The notes: generated by a model not told the origin, from the letters alone. A stretch of DNA of 64,000 bases from Molossus alvarezi (GCA_037176705.1 CM073886.1:92930501-92994500), one strand, 5' to 3'; counted from the stretch's first letter, positions 35,302-48,236 are shown. Translations and numbers: made by a program.

Positions 35302-35361
35302 CCTCCCACTCTATCTGAACAAAAAATGAAAAAATGTCCTCGGGTGAGGATAAAAGAAAAA
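35111..35361 (+). mobile_element. Ves SINE, type A
   Basis: Head GGCCCTGGCCAGTTTGGCTC, 'gtcctcgggtgaggat' tail. Duplication aagaaacaat. Confidence 0.9.
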
Positions 35362-35931
35362 AAAGAAACAATGGGTTGGAATCTTGGTCTGAGATAGGGT
35401 AACATTTCTCATGTTCTATTCATCTTATTACAACATCATCCTGGCTAGGATGAAAGCATTGTCTTCATTGCTACATCTAATGAAAGGGGTTTAATTAAGA
35501 TTTTAATTTCCTTTGCTGACATGTTGAGGAAGGTTTCAGAAGAGATAAACTATAGATTACAGCTTTAACTACATTATTTAGCCATAAAGGAGGATTCAGA
35601 TAACTTTTATAACACCGACTTCCTTCTAGATTTTGGTGACAACAGAAGTAGATTTGCTAATAACTGACATCAGCATTTGGGAATTTTAATGTCTATGTTT
35701 AAACTTGAATATTTTTTGATGCTACCCATTCTTTTTTGTTTTGTGTACTTTGGCACAAAAGAAAGCATTCTCTAGAAGGTATAAAAACTACCTTTACAAA
35801 TGTTTTTATTATGGTAAAATAGAAAACAAACTATTGAATGTGAAAGTATGGAAGAATATGTTCCTGATCTAGTTTTTAAAAAGAAGAGAAAATATGATCA
35901 GAGTGAAGTTACCTCTGTAAAATGCAACTGT
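35362..35931. other. No recognised feature
   Basis: AT-rich intergenic DNA. Confidence 0.4.
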
Positions 35932-36286
35932 CTTAATCTGTTTGGGCTGTTATAACAAAATGCCAGAGTTTGAGTAGCTTATAAACAATAGAAATTTATT
36001 TTTCACAGTTCTGAAGGTTGGCAAGTCCAAGATCAAGGAGCTGGCAAATTTGGTATGTGGTGAGAGGTGGCTTCTTAGATGTCTGCCTTTTTGCTGTAAC
36101 CTCACATGGCAGAAGGAGCAATGAAGATTTCTTGGGCCTCTTTTGTAAAGGCACTAATTTCATTATGGGGGCTCTGCCTTCATGACTTAATCACCTTCAA
36201 AAGACCTTGATTCCTACTACCATTACCTTTGAGGTTAGGATTTCAACGTATGAATTTTGAGGGAAAACAAACATTCAAACCATGGA
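35932..36286 (-). mobile_element. MaLR (MLT1/MST-type) solo LTR, antisense
   Basis: Same LTR family as 27270-27632 but inverted: 'ttaatctgtttgggctgtta', 'gcttataaacaatagaaat', 'cacagttctgaaggttggca', 'ctcacatggcagaagg'. Non-coding. Confidence 0.85.
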
Positions 36287-36324
36287 AGTTACTATCAGGT
36301 GAACAGCTTCTAATCAACAGAGAT

Positions 36325-36326
<2 letters not shown>

Positions 36327-36374
<48 letters not shown>
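36327..36374. repeat. (TG)24 microsatellite
   Basis: Forty-eight bases of uninterrupted TG. Confidence 0.95.
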
Positions 36375-36375
<1 letters not shown>

Positions 36376-36479
36376 TAGGGGGACTGAGAAGAATGAAGAC
36401 TATTCTTGATAGGGGAGGGACATGTAATAGAAATAGAATCACAGTTGTTTAGTAGTTATTCACCTTACTAACTATAGAT

Positions 36480-37010
36480 AAGTTTTCTTACAGACCGTGG
36501 GAAATTGGAGGATGAAACAAAGCTGTAAAAAGAAAAGATGCCTCTATGGGTCCATTACTCAGAAAAGTAATACATTTTGAGAATAGACCAAGGACAGGAC
36601 ACAATTTGATTTGGTTGCTGTGTCCAGACCCTAACCCACCCCCGCTCTGGGAGTTTGCCTTGTGAATGCTGACCATTCTCCAGTCCCAGGAATGAGCTGA
36701 GCTGTTTGTAACATCATAGAAGATTAGCCGCCTTGTTATCAGACTTGGAGCTTCTGAAGGCTAAACTGCAGACCCTTCCCTACCCTTTCCCTGTTACACT
36801 GGCAGCTTGCAGCTACACATAGTCATCTTCTCCCTCACTCATACATAATCAGCCAACTGGTGAGGCTGGGGTCAGAGCAGAATTTTGAGGATGACCCACT
36901 GCTCTCACCATACTGCCGGCATTATTGGAATAAATGCTCATATAGGATTCAACCCTGTCTCTGCTTAATTTGGTTCAAGTAGTGATAGGTAGCCTTGGAC
37001 CCATTGTGCC
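36480..37010 (+). mobile_element. Possible endogenous retroviral LTR
   Basis: A GC-richer block ends in 'attggaataaatgctcatat' followed by 'caaccctgtctctgc', the layout of a polyadenylation signal and R/U5 region in an LTR. No clear ends, target duplication or internal genes found; family unknown. Confidence 0.3.
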
Positions 37011-38232
37011 CAGAATCATTCTTAGATCCCTTCATCAATGCTCTCAAAGGCAAACATTCCATTTTATTGTTTATTACATACTGTAGTCACCACTCTTTAG
37101 ATAGTATCACTGAAGTCAATGATAGAACCAGGAAAACATGATCTCAGCAACACGTGTGTTCTCTGCTCATTCCTGCCTTTTTGTGGGCTGAGGGAGGAAG
37201 AAGCACATGCCAACCTCCTCCACTGTCTATTGAATGGGCTTGTTCTTTTTTTCTCTTGGCTACCATGTTTCTGGGCTTCATGCCTTTTCACATTGCTGGG
37301 ACTTTGTATTAAGCCATCAGCTCTTTCCATCTGGGTTTAGCCTTCATCTGCAGACTTGTCACCCATTCACTCGGTTTCTACTTTGAGGTTCAAATTTTAA
37401 TGTAGTGATCTTAATCAAATTCACCAATGCCAATGTTTACTTTTCATTATAATTATGATTCTATTTCTTTTAAATAATCAATGGTCAACTTCTAAAAGTG
37501 AGTTCTATGAATTTTGGCAGATGTACCTTTTTTCTATCTTTCTTTTTAGATATTTTATGATAAAAATGCCACACATTTTCTAAAATCTTTGTCCTACCCT
37601 CATGAATATAATGTTTTTAAATTAATGATAGACAAAGTAAATATGCTCTAAGTTTCTGGGTAATTACTCCAAACAGTAACTGTAGTCTAGATGAGAAATT
37701 TTATAAAGCTTTGTCAGTCATACAGAGGGACAGACAACCCAAAGGGAGGTAGGACCATTAAATTGTAAGACTGCACAAAGATGGGGAGACAGAATCCCAA
37801 ACAAAACTAGAATTCACTTGTTTGGACCTGCCCAGTATTAGTCATTTGTCAGCCTGATTATATAGTAGTCAGAAGCTTAGCAGTAGCAAATTACATAGTG
37901 TTAAGAAATCCCTCAAATGGATTTGTTCCTAAATTTATGGCTTTCCTTGTGTCATTATTTTTGTAGCATTTATGTTGTGGTTTAAATTAATACTTTACTA
38001 TGTTCTGTGTTTTCTTTCTAAACTCGTTCCCCCAAAGCCATCCAAAATATTTTTGATTGGAAATTTGTGCATAGAACAAAGTAAGCTCTAATAAACATTT
38101 GTTAATTGAATAAATACATATAGGCCAGAATAATACATTCTTTTACCTGGGTATTGTTAACATTTTTTTGTGTCTAGGCCCTTTGACAGTTTGATGAAGC
38201 CTATGAATCCTTATCAGAATACCATAATGTTT
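37011..38232. other. No recognised feature
   Basis: Intergenic DNA, no gene or clear repeat. Confidence 0.4.
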
Positions 38233-38470
38233 GTTTTTTCCCTTATTTAAAAAAAAAAAAATTACCCGAGGATATGTTTTTATTTCTTTCTAAGGGGGGG
38301 GGGGGCAGAAACATTGATGTGAGAGAGAAACATTGATTGGTTGCTTGCCATATGCACCCCAACTGGGGATTGAACTTGCAACCCAGGTATGTGCCCTGAC
38401 TGGGAATCAAGCCCACAACCTTTTGGAGTACAGGTTGGTGCTCCAGACAGCTAAGCCACCTGGGCAGGGT
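38233..38470 (-). mobile_element. Ves SINE, antisense, diverged
   Basis: 'attacccgaggatatg', a G13 run, and the inverted head 'ctaagccacctgggcaggg'. Duplication ccataatgttt. Confidence 0.8.
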
Positions 38471-38584
38471 GAATTCCATAATGTTTTATTGCATAAAATG
38501 AAATCCATAAGATTATAAAGGAAATAAAATATATTAATTAAAGTATTTTTGAAAACTGGGATAAAATAATAAATGAGTTTCTTT

Positions 38585-38829
38585 TTTTTTTTTATCCTCA
38601 CCTGATGACATTTTTGCATGTATCTTCAGATAGAGCAGGAGGGAGGGAGGGAGGAAGAGAGAGAGAGAAACATCTACGTGAGAGAGAGACATTGAATGGT
38701 TGCCACTCACACGACCCCAACGGGGGTTGGGGACAAACTGCAACCAAGGCACATGCCCTTAGTGGGAAACAAACCCAGGACTCTGGTCCGCAGGCCGACG
38801 CTCTAACCGCTGAGCCAAACTGGCAGGGC
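38585..38829 (-). mobile_element. Ves SINE, type A, antisense
   Basis: 'atcctcacctgatgac' to 'ccaaactggcagggc'. Duplication ataaatgagtttcttt / ataaatgaatttcttt. Confidence 0.9.
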
Positions 38830-39527
38830 ATAAATGAATTTCTTTATCAATCCATTAAATTAAATAATCATGTGCAATAACTACCATAATTTCAAAGTAG
38901 TGGTGAATATAATTATATTTTGAGATCTGTAACAAGATATGAAAATATCTGAAAATATCTGAAATTTCCATTGGTGACAGTGTCTATGCTGCCATCTTCT
39001 TATGTTGCCAGCATCTGTTTCACTACCCTGGGTTGCTGTCCTATCCTACTTGGGCCCCAAAGTAATGCTACTTGTGCTCAGAGTCTCTCAAAAGCTTTCA
39101 CATAAGTTGACTCTTCAGACTTTTACTCTTCACTTTCATCTCCTGCAAGCAAGCTCTCAAAAGGTCTTCTATTCCCATCTTCTCCAGAGGAACAAGTGAC
39201 ACTTCAGACCAATCAACAAATATTTATTCACCACCTCCTTCCTGCCCCCAATCAACAAAATCTTAAAGCCATGGTTCTTGTGTTGTCTTTCAGCCTGTGT
39301 GGCTTATAGTCCTTGGATGACAACATCACCTTATTTATTTTAGATTTATTTTCAGGCATTCTGGTTTTAGAATTTATGTAAGTTTTATTTATTTTGTTTG
39401 CCTGGGCTTATTGATGCCATAGCTTAGAAGTTGTGCTGCCAGATATACATCAGTCTGTTACCCAGCTGGCTGAAATGATGGTTCCAGCTGCTCCTAGACT
39501 TACTGGGCAGCCACATACATATATATT
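38830..39527. other. No recognised feature
   Basis: No gene or named repeat found. Confidence 0.4.
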
Positions 39528-39764
39528 TTTTTAATCCTCACCTAAAGACATTTTTCTTCAGATGGAGTGGGAGGGAGGGAGGGAGAGAGAGAGAGAGAGA
39601 GAGAAATATCGATGTGAGAGAGACACATTGAATGGCCACCTCCCGCACTACACCAACCATGGCAAGGGACGAACCACAACCAAGGTATGTGCCCTTGACC
39701 AAAATTGAACCCACAACTCATTGGTTCATGCCTGACACTCCAGCTGCTGAGCCAAACCTGCCAG
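39528..39764 (-). mobile_element. Ves SINE, type A, antisense
   Basis: 'aatcctcacctaaagac' to 'ccaaacctgccaggg'. Duplication cagccacatacatat / cagccacatatat. Confidence 0.9.
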
Positions 39765-40061
39765 GGCAGCCACATATATCTTAATGTCAAATGTAGAGGA
39801 GTCAGTAGGTTGCAACTATATTTTAGGGTGAAACTTAAGACAAACCCTTTTTTCTAGGACTTCACCCCACTTAAAATATTGTATTCCTAGGGTTCACTCT
39901 TAAGTAGTCCTCACTTCATTTCATAATATTTAATAATTCCCAGGCTTGGTTTCCCTGAGTCCTTCACTCCACTCCTTTGATTCCTTCTCTGGAGAGTTGG
40001 ATCCTGCATTTTGTGTTCTTTCTCTGTTGGTTGGAATCCTATTATGAACGGACAGTGTGAT

Positions 40062-40490
40062 GGTTAATTTTATGTGTCAACTTGGCTAGGCTATGGTCCC
40101 CAGTTGTTTGGTCAAACATCAGGCTATATGTTGCTGTGAAGGTATGTTAAAGATGTGATTAACATTTAAATTGGTACACTTGAGTAAAGCAGATTACCCT
40201 TCATAATGTGGATGGGCCTTATCTAAATGGTTGAAAGCTTAAGAGAATAGACTGAGGTGCCCTGAAGAAGAAGGAATTCTGCCTCCTTACTTCCTTATGG
40301 ACTCATTCCTCAGTCTCTAGCCTGCTAGCCTGCTCTGCAGATTCACACTTGTCAGCCTCTGCAATTACCTGCCTGAGCCAGTTCCTTAAAATCTTTTTCT
40401 ACCTCTCCCTCTCCCTGTCCCTCTCCCTCTCCCCCTCTCTCTCCATCCTAATGGTTCTGTTTCTCTGGGGAACCTGACAAAACAAATTCA
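40062..40490 (+). mobile_element. ERVL-type (MLT2-like) solo LTR
   Basis: 'gtgatggttaattttatgtg' and 'caacttggctaggctatgg' at the left and 'ggttctgtttctctggggaa' with 'cctgac' at the right are the standard ends of this eutherian LTR. A (CTCCCT)n tract has grown near the 3' end. Non-coding. Confidence 0.75.
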
Positions 40491-41039
40491 TTGTCCTAAA
40501 CCATGATGACTTTACCCACCAGACTGAGTTTTGCTCTTTGCTTAGATTTCTCTCACTGTCATGTAATTTGGACCTGTCCCCTCCGATATCTTCACCTGCC
40601 TGTCGCAAGCATGACTATTTTCCATTTCTTGGAATGCTGGACATTTTGTTTTCCAATGGACCTTGCTGGTACCAACTCTGCAGCAGGATCAGTTTTCTCC
40701 TAACCTTCTCCCATTGTTTCTGGTTCACTTCTGTCTTCTCCCCAGACTGAGCCGATGAGGTCCCAGAATTTCTAGTGCATAAGTCTCGTTATGAGAAGAC
40801 TCTTGTTCCTTCTAAACACACCTCTAAATGTTCTAAGCATATCATTAGTCCTAGTTAGTAAATCAGGGATATTTTCCTTGGTAAATAAATAGATTCATAA
40901 TATGCTTTTCAATATGTTTCTTGTGAATTTGATCAGTGGGAGGTGTTTATCCCGGATCAGTGCCCTTATGATTGAACTAATAAAATTTAATTTTCAGGGC
41001 TGGCAAAGTTGAGGACGATGCTGAATTCAGTAGTTACTT
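40491..41039. other. No recognised feature
   Basis: Intergenic DNA without assigned content. Confidence 0.4.
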
Positions 41040-41690
41040 GTGTTAGTTTTCTAGGTCTGCTGTAACAAATTACCTCAAATTCGGTGGCTTAAACAACAAA
41101 ATTTATTCTTTCACAGTTCTGGAGGTCAAAAGTCCAAAATTAAGAACTTCTCTCTAGAGGTTTTTTTTTTGGTTTTGTTTTGTTTAAAAAAATTTTTTTT
41201 TAAATTGATTTTAGAGAGGAAGGGAGAGGTAGAGAGAGATAGAAACATCAATGTGAGAGAATATCAACTGGCCACCTCCTGCATGTCCCGCACCGGGGAT
41301 CAGGCCCACGACCTGGGCATGTGTCCTGACTGGGAATTGAACCAGCAACCTTTTGGTGCATGTCAACTCTCAACCACTGAACCACACCGGCCGGACTCTC
41401 TAGAGGTTTTAAGAGAGAATCCTTCCTGACCTCTGCCATCTTCTGCATTTTTTAGATTCTTTGGCTTGTAGTCCCATTACTCCAATCTTTGCCTCCACCT
41501 CACGTTGCCTTCTTCTCTGTGTATCGATGTCAAGTTTTCCTTTATTTCTCTTAAAAGGACACTTGTGTTGGCATTTAGACCCACCCAGATAGCCCAGGGC
41601 AATCTCATCCCTTGGTAACATCCACAAATTCTGGAGATTAGGACATGGACAGGTCTTTGAGGAGCCAATTTTTCAACCTACCATAATACC
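41040..41690 (-). mobile_element. MLT1-type MaLR LTR, antisense, split by a SINE
   Basis: 'gttagttttctaggtctgct', 'ggtggcttaaacaacaaaat' and 'cacagttctggaggtcaaa' precede the SINE; 'attctttggcttgtagtcc' and 'ggacacttgtgttggcattt' follow it. Confidence 0.8.
41165..41398 (-). mobile_element. Ves SINE, type B, antisense, inside the LTR
   Basis: 'aaattgattttagagagg' to 'gaaccacaccggccgga'. Duplication ctctctagaggtttt. Confidence 0.95.
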
Positions 41691-43409
41691 ATTTTTTTGC
41701 AATAGTCAACTCCCTCTTTGTCTTCTCTTAATTGCAACAGCAATTTCTAATATAAGTGCTCTTTGAAAACTGAAGGTGGAGTTCTTCCAAATGGGCCAAT
41801 ATAACAGGATATACACATTCCACAGAATAGGATTGAGGAAATATATCAAGCCAAAAGTGTCATATACACGTTCTTAGAAGATTTCTTTGCAGATTCAATG
41901 ATATGAGGCAGAGATTCTGTAAAAAAGAAAAAATTGCCCTTGATAGAGCTTGCCATGCAAAATGCCTCAAAACAAGGCCCAGGAGCAAAGAGTGTCCATC
42001 TGTTGACCCTAATTATTCACGAGATAATGAAATCCAAATGTATAATTTCAGATTCAAGATAAGATAGGTGCTCTGGTAAAATGAATGTTTGCAGCATTAT
42101 TAAATACATTGGCAAGAAGTGCAAGAAAAAAGTCTGATCTAGTTGTGCTTATGAATAATTGGCAAAAAAAATTTTCTATGACATTTTTTTCTGAATATTT
42201 TAATAATTGATGAAGCTTTGTCCAATAAATATTTGGTGGGTTAATGAATGGATTTCATGGGCGTTGTGATATTGCTGGAAGCTGTGATGTAATAGTCTGT
42301 TCTTTCCCTCACTGGTATAGGACTATCAGCAAAAGTGTTTTAAGGAAAAACGTTTTCATAACAGTGGATTATTGATGAACTTAAATATTAACATGTCACA
42401 CTTAACTAGTGACATTTACCTCACCAAAAATACCAGTTGTATCAATACATATGATTATAGTCAGGGAAAGTAGGGCTTTGCCTTAAAATACTACTGTAAA
42501 ACATTTTGAATTTAAAAATCTGACTTTTTATATCCCATTTTTATTTATCGATGCCCTATACTAGTGTATTCCCATATTCTTTGGATGAGAGCATCATCTC
42601 CCACTTGAATTTGGGGGTGGAGTTATTTTTCTGTACACATTGTTTGACTAGAAGATTGCTTTTGTTGTTAGAGATTGTTGGTCAGGATGCTAAAGAAGCT
42701 TGTAAAATTTTTTCTGAGAGTCAGAACAATATCACTTTAGGAGGTATAACTAGTTAGTAAGTATTCTGAATAAGCCTTCACAGATGTTTGCTTTCATGGG
42801 CTGCTATTTTGGGTTATCACTATCAGCAGGAACCAGAAGTGTGATTCTCTCTTTTGAGCCTCAATTTTAACAGAAAATATACATTGAAGAAGCATATGGA
42901 TGGGGGAAATAGGATTAGGAAATACCAGTAATACCAATATAATCAACATACTCAACTAAAGATATTTTTCTATTTTAAAATATCCCTGAGTCTTTATTTT
43001 AATGCCACAATAAAATTGCACTCTCAAACTTTTATTTTTGCTTTAGAGAAGATCGAAATGGTTGCACAGGCATTCTCATGACTCAACACAAAACACTGTG
43101 TAGGAGAAATTTCATTCTCTTTACATTAGGCCAAGTGACTTACCTACTAGTCAAGTTTTTAATGAATGGGATTAACTATATTTCTCCTTCTTGGATTGAA
43201 GCAAATTAAACTTTGTTATTAAACATGATGGTTATCTGTCAACATCCAGCACGTTTTTCAATATTTTATTTTTATTGCCACCTGAATTTGCATTTAAGAT
43301 AAAATATTTTGTTACAGTATAACTCATTTTTATAACTCTCAGAACATCAAAAATCTTGAATTGATAAAAGTGAAAAAATACTTTTTTGTTCTCTTGTTTT
43401 TAACTTCTT
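41691..43409. other. No recognised feature
   Basis: 1.7 kb of AT-rich intergenic DNA; no gene, RNA or named repeat. Confidence 0.4.
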
Positions 43410-43650
43410 TTTTTTTTTATCCTCACCCAAGGACACTTTTGCATTTACTTTCAGACAGAGGGGGGGGGGAGGGGAGAAAGAGAGAGAAACATCAATGTGA
43501 GAGAGACACATGGAGTGGTTGCCACCCACACGACCCAACCGGGGCCAGGGACAAACTGCAACTGAGATATGTGCCCACAGCAGGAACCGAACCCGGGTCT
43601 CTCTGGACCGCAGGCCGACGTTCTAACCGCTGAGCCAAACCGGCCAAGGC
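43410..43650 (-). mobile_element. Ves SINE, type A, antisense
   Basis: 'tatcctcacccaaggac' to 'ccaaaccggccaaggc'. Duplication tgtttttaac. Confidence 0.9.
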
Positions 43651-43936
43651 TGTTTTTAACCTTTTTATGCATCTAAATTTCTTTGGATTTGTTCTTTTTC
43701 TTGAGTTTACTGAAGGTGACATGCATACTCAAGCATGAAAGAGAGTTATATGTCCACATTCATAATTCCAATTAAAAGAAAGAAACCTCTAAAAAATGTC
43801 ACAGCGTTTAAAATTTTCTTATTAAAAAGAAAAATTTTGTGTATTCCAAGTTCATGTTAATTATCTATTCTTGCCTTATGAAGCTAAATCTCTTGTGAAT
43901 CTATTTCTATATATTTATATATATATATATATATTT

Positions 43937-44170
43937 TTTTAATCCTCACCTGAGGACATTTTTTGCACAGATAGAGTGGGAGGGAGAGAGAGGAAGAGAG
44001 AAAGAGAGAAACATCGATGTGAAAGGGACACATCGAGTGGCTGCCACCCGCACGACCAACCAGGGCCGGGGACAAACTGCAATCGAGGTACATGCCCTTA
44101 GCGGGAACCGAACCCGGGTCTCTCTGGACTGCAGGTGGATGCTCTAACCGCTGAGCCAAACCGGCCAGGG
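43937..44170 (-). mobile_element. Ves SINE, type A, antisense, young
   Basis: TTGGTCG sublineage, near consensus to the inverted head 'ccaaaccggccagggc'. Flanked by a (TA)n run on the left and an L1 3' end on the right; duplication about ctatatattt. Confidence 0.9.
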
Positions 44171-44171
44171 C

Positions 44172-44350
44172 TATATATTTTTTAATTAATTAATTTACTT
44201 TTGTTACAGATGTTTCTCCTTTTCCCCCCACTGATTCCCCCCTTCCCCTCCCTCCCCACCGTCCCCACCTTTGTTGTCCATGTCCATTGTTCATACATAT
44301 ATGCATATAAGTTCTGTGGTTTATCTCCCCCCCACTCCCTCTTCATATTT
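44172..44350 (-). mobile_element. L1 3' end, 5'-truncated
   Basis: Inverted poly-A, 'tttgttacagatgtttctcc', pyrimidine-rich tract, 'ttgttgtccatgtccattg' and 'gcatataagttctgtggttt'. Only about 175 bp of 3' UTR survives. Confidence 0.8.
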
Positions 44351-44697
44351 CTATATTTTTATCTATATAACATTTGGTATATTGACAGATTCTTTTCTTA
44401 TCTGTTACATCAGCAGTTAAAATTTGTGCTTATAGTTAAGCTACCCAGAGTGCCAACAAAACGGCTAGTACTATCATTTCAGGTTAATGTATAAGGTGGA
44501 GTTAGGGGTGGGAAATAAGGATAGCAGAATTTCAGGGGAGTCAATATGCTCAAATGATTAACTCCTCAAAAATAGATTCTGAGTAGCTATCACACTAGGT
44601 TAAAATATGTTTATAAGATTGTATATCACAGTTATTGTCATGAATCTTTTTTGCTTTGTCTCCAAAATAAACATATACCCAGAAATCAGGAGATTAA

Positions 44698-44880
44698 TAG
44701 AACAAGTAGGGACTTTGGAGTCAGACAGACTTGGATTTGAACTACAGATCTGTCCCTTTTTTCCTGTCTCTCAGTAAGTTAACTAATGGTAATGAGCCTT
44801 TGTTTTGCCATCTTTAAATTAGAGATAATATCCTTTGTAAATTAAATTTTAAAATGTATGTAAAAGCTAATTAGATTACC
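44698..44880 (+). repeat. MIR SINE
   Basis: 'ctttggagtcagacagactt', 'ggatttgaactacag', 'gagataatatcctttgtaa' in MIR order. Confidence 0.8.
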
Positions 44881-45129
44881 TGATCCATCAGGTCCATTAT
44901 AAATATTCACATTTTCCTACCTTTTGAAGACCTGAATTAAGTAAAGATAACTTTAAATATAGTATGATAAAGCAAAAGTCCTTCTGTATGTGCATTATTG
45001 TAGTCATTCAAATAAACATGCATTCCCAAAAGGAATACAATTTAACTGAAGTCTCTAAGTAACAAACTTTCTCCTTTAATAGTACATAATATGATTAAAA
45101 TAAATACTGGTATAACAATGATAATAGAC

Positions 45130-45312
45130 ATTTATTCAGTACTCTGAGTCATGCATTTTGTTATATGCACTATTGTTCAAGCCTTACAACAATGCCATGA
45201 GGCAAATACTACTTTTATACCCATTTTAGGAAGGTTTGGTAACCTAATGTCATACAATTAGTAGGTGGCAGGGCTGGGACTTGAACTCAGGTCTATATGA
45301 CTTCAGTTATGC
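45130..45312 (-). repeat. MIR SINE, antisense
   Basis: 'acaatgccatgaggcaaata', 'tacccattttaggaagg' and 'ggcagggctgggacttgaac' are inverted MIR text. Confidence 0.75.
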
Positions 45313-46454
45313 ACCTTGAATTAAGATGTGGCAGTGATAATGGGGAGGAGTGGATGACTGAATAGATATTAAAAGTTAAAATGGATTGGGCTTCTTGGCT
45401 GTTTGTGTTGGGGTGTAAGGGAGAGAGTGGAGTCAAGGCAAGTAAATGCATAATCACTAGCAGTGCCTTCCAGGTAGAACAGTTGCAAGTAAAAAAAAGG
45501 TAGTTGCAAATAACAAAAACCCTTATGAGTTAACTTAAGCCCCCCAAAAGAATTTATTGTAAGACTTCCAGGGTTTACCCACAGAACCCAAAACCAAGAA
45601 TGTAGCTGTTGTAGGAATGCAGGAAGCATTTCTCTTCTTTGAACATAAGTTTTGCTTGTCTTTGTGTGGATGGGCTTCCTTGTCTCCCAACCCACAGGGG
45701 ACAATTCATGCCTGGCCCACAGCCTTCAAATTTGCATATTTCAGGTTCAGCTACATAGAGAGGCATTCTCTCTTTCTCTCCTAATTCTAAGGGAGTCAAG
45801 CTGACCTAGTTGGAGTCAAGTGCCCCCAGTCCAAGAAACTGTTGCCAGGGCTGCAGGGTTATATAACACAAACTTGCCTTCTGGGAAACAATCCAGGGCT
45901 AGAGATCAATTCCCAGAGAAGAAGGTCTAAACAGACAACTCCATATGTGGCCACCATAGTGATATTCACTAAGAAAAAATGCCCAGGGGCCTAGACAATG
46001 GTGATATCAAGGAGGCAGTGAACCAGGACCTTCACTCTGAAATGATTATCCTACTTACAGGGAAAAGTTTGTGGGTATTAATGGTGAGTTGGGAATAGTT
46101 TCCTATTTCAAGACCTTCCATCTTGAAGTTATTGTTTGGTATAAAGCCCAATGTCTGTTCCTGGGTACGGGTATCAACAGTATCAACTCTTCATGCCATC
46201 AGAGATAGATAATATCATCCTGCATTTACCCCTCTTAAATTGAACTTAATTTTAGAAGGTTTTAAGTTTATGCAAGAGGGTGTTGTGGTGTAATGGGGTG
46301 TTTAAAATGGTAGTTGGGAGAGAAAACTTACTGGGTGTGGCAGCTGTAAAGACTTGCCATTTCATAGTTGTAAGCACCCAGGAACAAGGCTTAAACTATC
46401 TGAAAGTAACAGATAGTTCCTTTATTTTGGGAAAAGCTACACTACAAAGAGTGG
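45313..46454. other. No supported gene; possible old repeat
   Basis: 45480-45900 has text reminiscent of an old retroelement ('gaatttattgtaagacttcc', 'gtcaagctgacctagttgga') that I cannot name. Confidence 0.35.
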
Positions 46455-46612
46455 CGGGTTCAATACAGATCAACAGTATGTACCTTGGTTGTAGTTTGGT
46501 CCCTAGCCCTGGTCGGCATCGTGCAGGAGGCAACCAATTGATGTGTCTCTCTCACATTCCTCCCACTCTACCTGAAGATAAATGGAAAAATATCTTCATG
46601 TGAGGATTAAAA
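46455..46612 (+). mobile_element. Ves SINE, type A, head missing
   Basis: Starts at the B box region ('ggcgggttcaatacag') and continues through body to 'atcttcatgtgaggatt' and an A-rich tail. Confidence 0.75.
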
Positions 46613-47054
46613 CAAACCCACAGATTCCTTGGGCTCTGTCACCAGAGATCCTTATTTAATCATGTCTGATATAGGGTCCTAAAATCAGTATTTTAACTAG
46701 TACCCTAGGGACTCATACAACGAAAAATATTTCTTTTGAAATTTTTATTCTTACATTTGAATTTAGAAGCCCTGTGTTTATTTTTCTTGTTCTTATGGAG
46801 ATAAGAATTTTCCCTCAGGATACCAGTAGTAGAACCCTCCAAAACTGTAGGGAATATACTTAGGGCTGACCTTTCAACTTCTTGCTGGGGGAGAGATCCC
46901 CAGCAGGCTTGGTGTGACACAGATTATTGTAGGTAGCACTGATGTTGTGATGTTAAGATTGGACCATACTGATCATGGGAAATGTGCTGATGGTGGATAA
47001 TGGTGGTTCTGATGTCTTTTGGAGGCTATGGCATAAGAACAAGGCTGTCTTGTC

Positions 47055-47262
47055 CAGCCAGTGTGGCTCAGTGGATTGAGTATCATCCCATGCACCAAGA
47101 GGTCATTGGTTTACTTCCCAGTCAGGGCACATGCCCGGGTTTTGGGCTCCATCCCCATTGGGGACATGCAGGAGGCAGCTGATTGATGATTCTCACATCA
47201 ATGTTTCTATTTCTCTCTCCTTCTCCCTTTAGAAAAATCAATAAAAACATATTAGGAAAAAA
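47055..47262 (+). mobile_element. Ves SINE, type B
   Basis: CAGCCAGTGTGGCTCAGTGG head, CATCCCATGCACCAAG arm, 'aaaaatcaataaaaaca' tail. Imperfect duplication agaacaaggctgtcttg / agaacagtgccctcttg. Confidence 0.85.
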
Positions 47263-47986
47263 AAGAACAGTGCCCTCTTGAAGAGAATGGATCATCTAGA
47301 GAAGAAGTCAGTCCCATTGCAGAAAATAAGGGTTTAGGGGGTGAACCTTAGGCTGGGGTAGAAGAGAATCTCTATTCTCTCTTTTGAACTTGACATTTTG
47401 TCCAGGAATCTAAGTTTTGGAAATATTTGGCTCATGCTTGGAGGTGTAAGTGAGCTGGCCTATAAACAAGAAACAGGCCATATACTCTTGGGGTTGCAGC
47501 CCCATGGTCTCCAATTGCCACTTCAAAAGGCAGGTGTAAGAATTAGCTGGGCATTTTTACCTCTCATTCTTTTTGAACTTGGGGAACTAAGTAGAGGCAA
47601 GGAGAAAATTAGTTTCCTCTTCTCCTGAGGCCAGAGTGGTGGTAGGGAGGTCTCATCAATGCCCAGGGGAGTGTTAGTCATGATGGAAGATAAAGAGGTC
47701 AAATATAAAGATATCTTACTGAACACATTTGAGACAGTATTTGAGGAATGCAGAGGTAGCTGAGGGACACTTTGAAGAGAGCTAGTTTCTAACAATTAAG
47801 CTGAAGTGATTAGTGCTTTTGTAAATTGGTCTAACTTTATTTAGTAATCACAGGCTGCAACCAGGGACTTTTGGGTCTCGTTCAATGTTTGATGACATTT
47901 TTATGCTTTGACCACATTATGATGGGGGAAAATATGCTGGCTCCATGTGGAACTCTGAACAGGATAATTCAGTTCTGCACTTCCTT
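47263..47986. other. No recognised feature
   Basis: Intergenic DNA; the open frames here match nothing I know. Confidence 0.4.
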
Positions 47987-48236
47987 TTGTTTTTTTCTAT
48001 TCTCACCCAAGGACATTTTTTCATTTTTTGTTCACATAGAGTGGGAGGGAGAGAGAGGAAGAGAGAGAGAGAGAGACATCGACATGAAAAGTACACATCG
48101 AGTGGCTGCCACCTACACGACCCAACCAGTGCCAGGGACAAACTGCAACCGAGATACGTGCCCCCAGCGGGAACCGAACCCGGGTCTCTCTGGACCGCAG
48201 GCCAACACTCTAACCGCTGAGCCAAACTGGCCAGGG
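47987..48236 (-). mobile_element. Ves SINE, type A, antisense
   Basis: 'attctcacccaaggac' to 'ccaaactggccagggc'. Perfect duplication cagttctgcacttcct. Confidence 0.95.

Noticed and set aside
37097..37340. Pair of overlapping open frames
   Set aside because: No similarity, no splice sites or start context supporting a gene.
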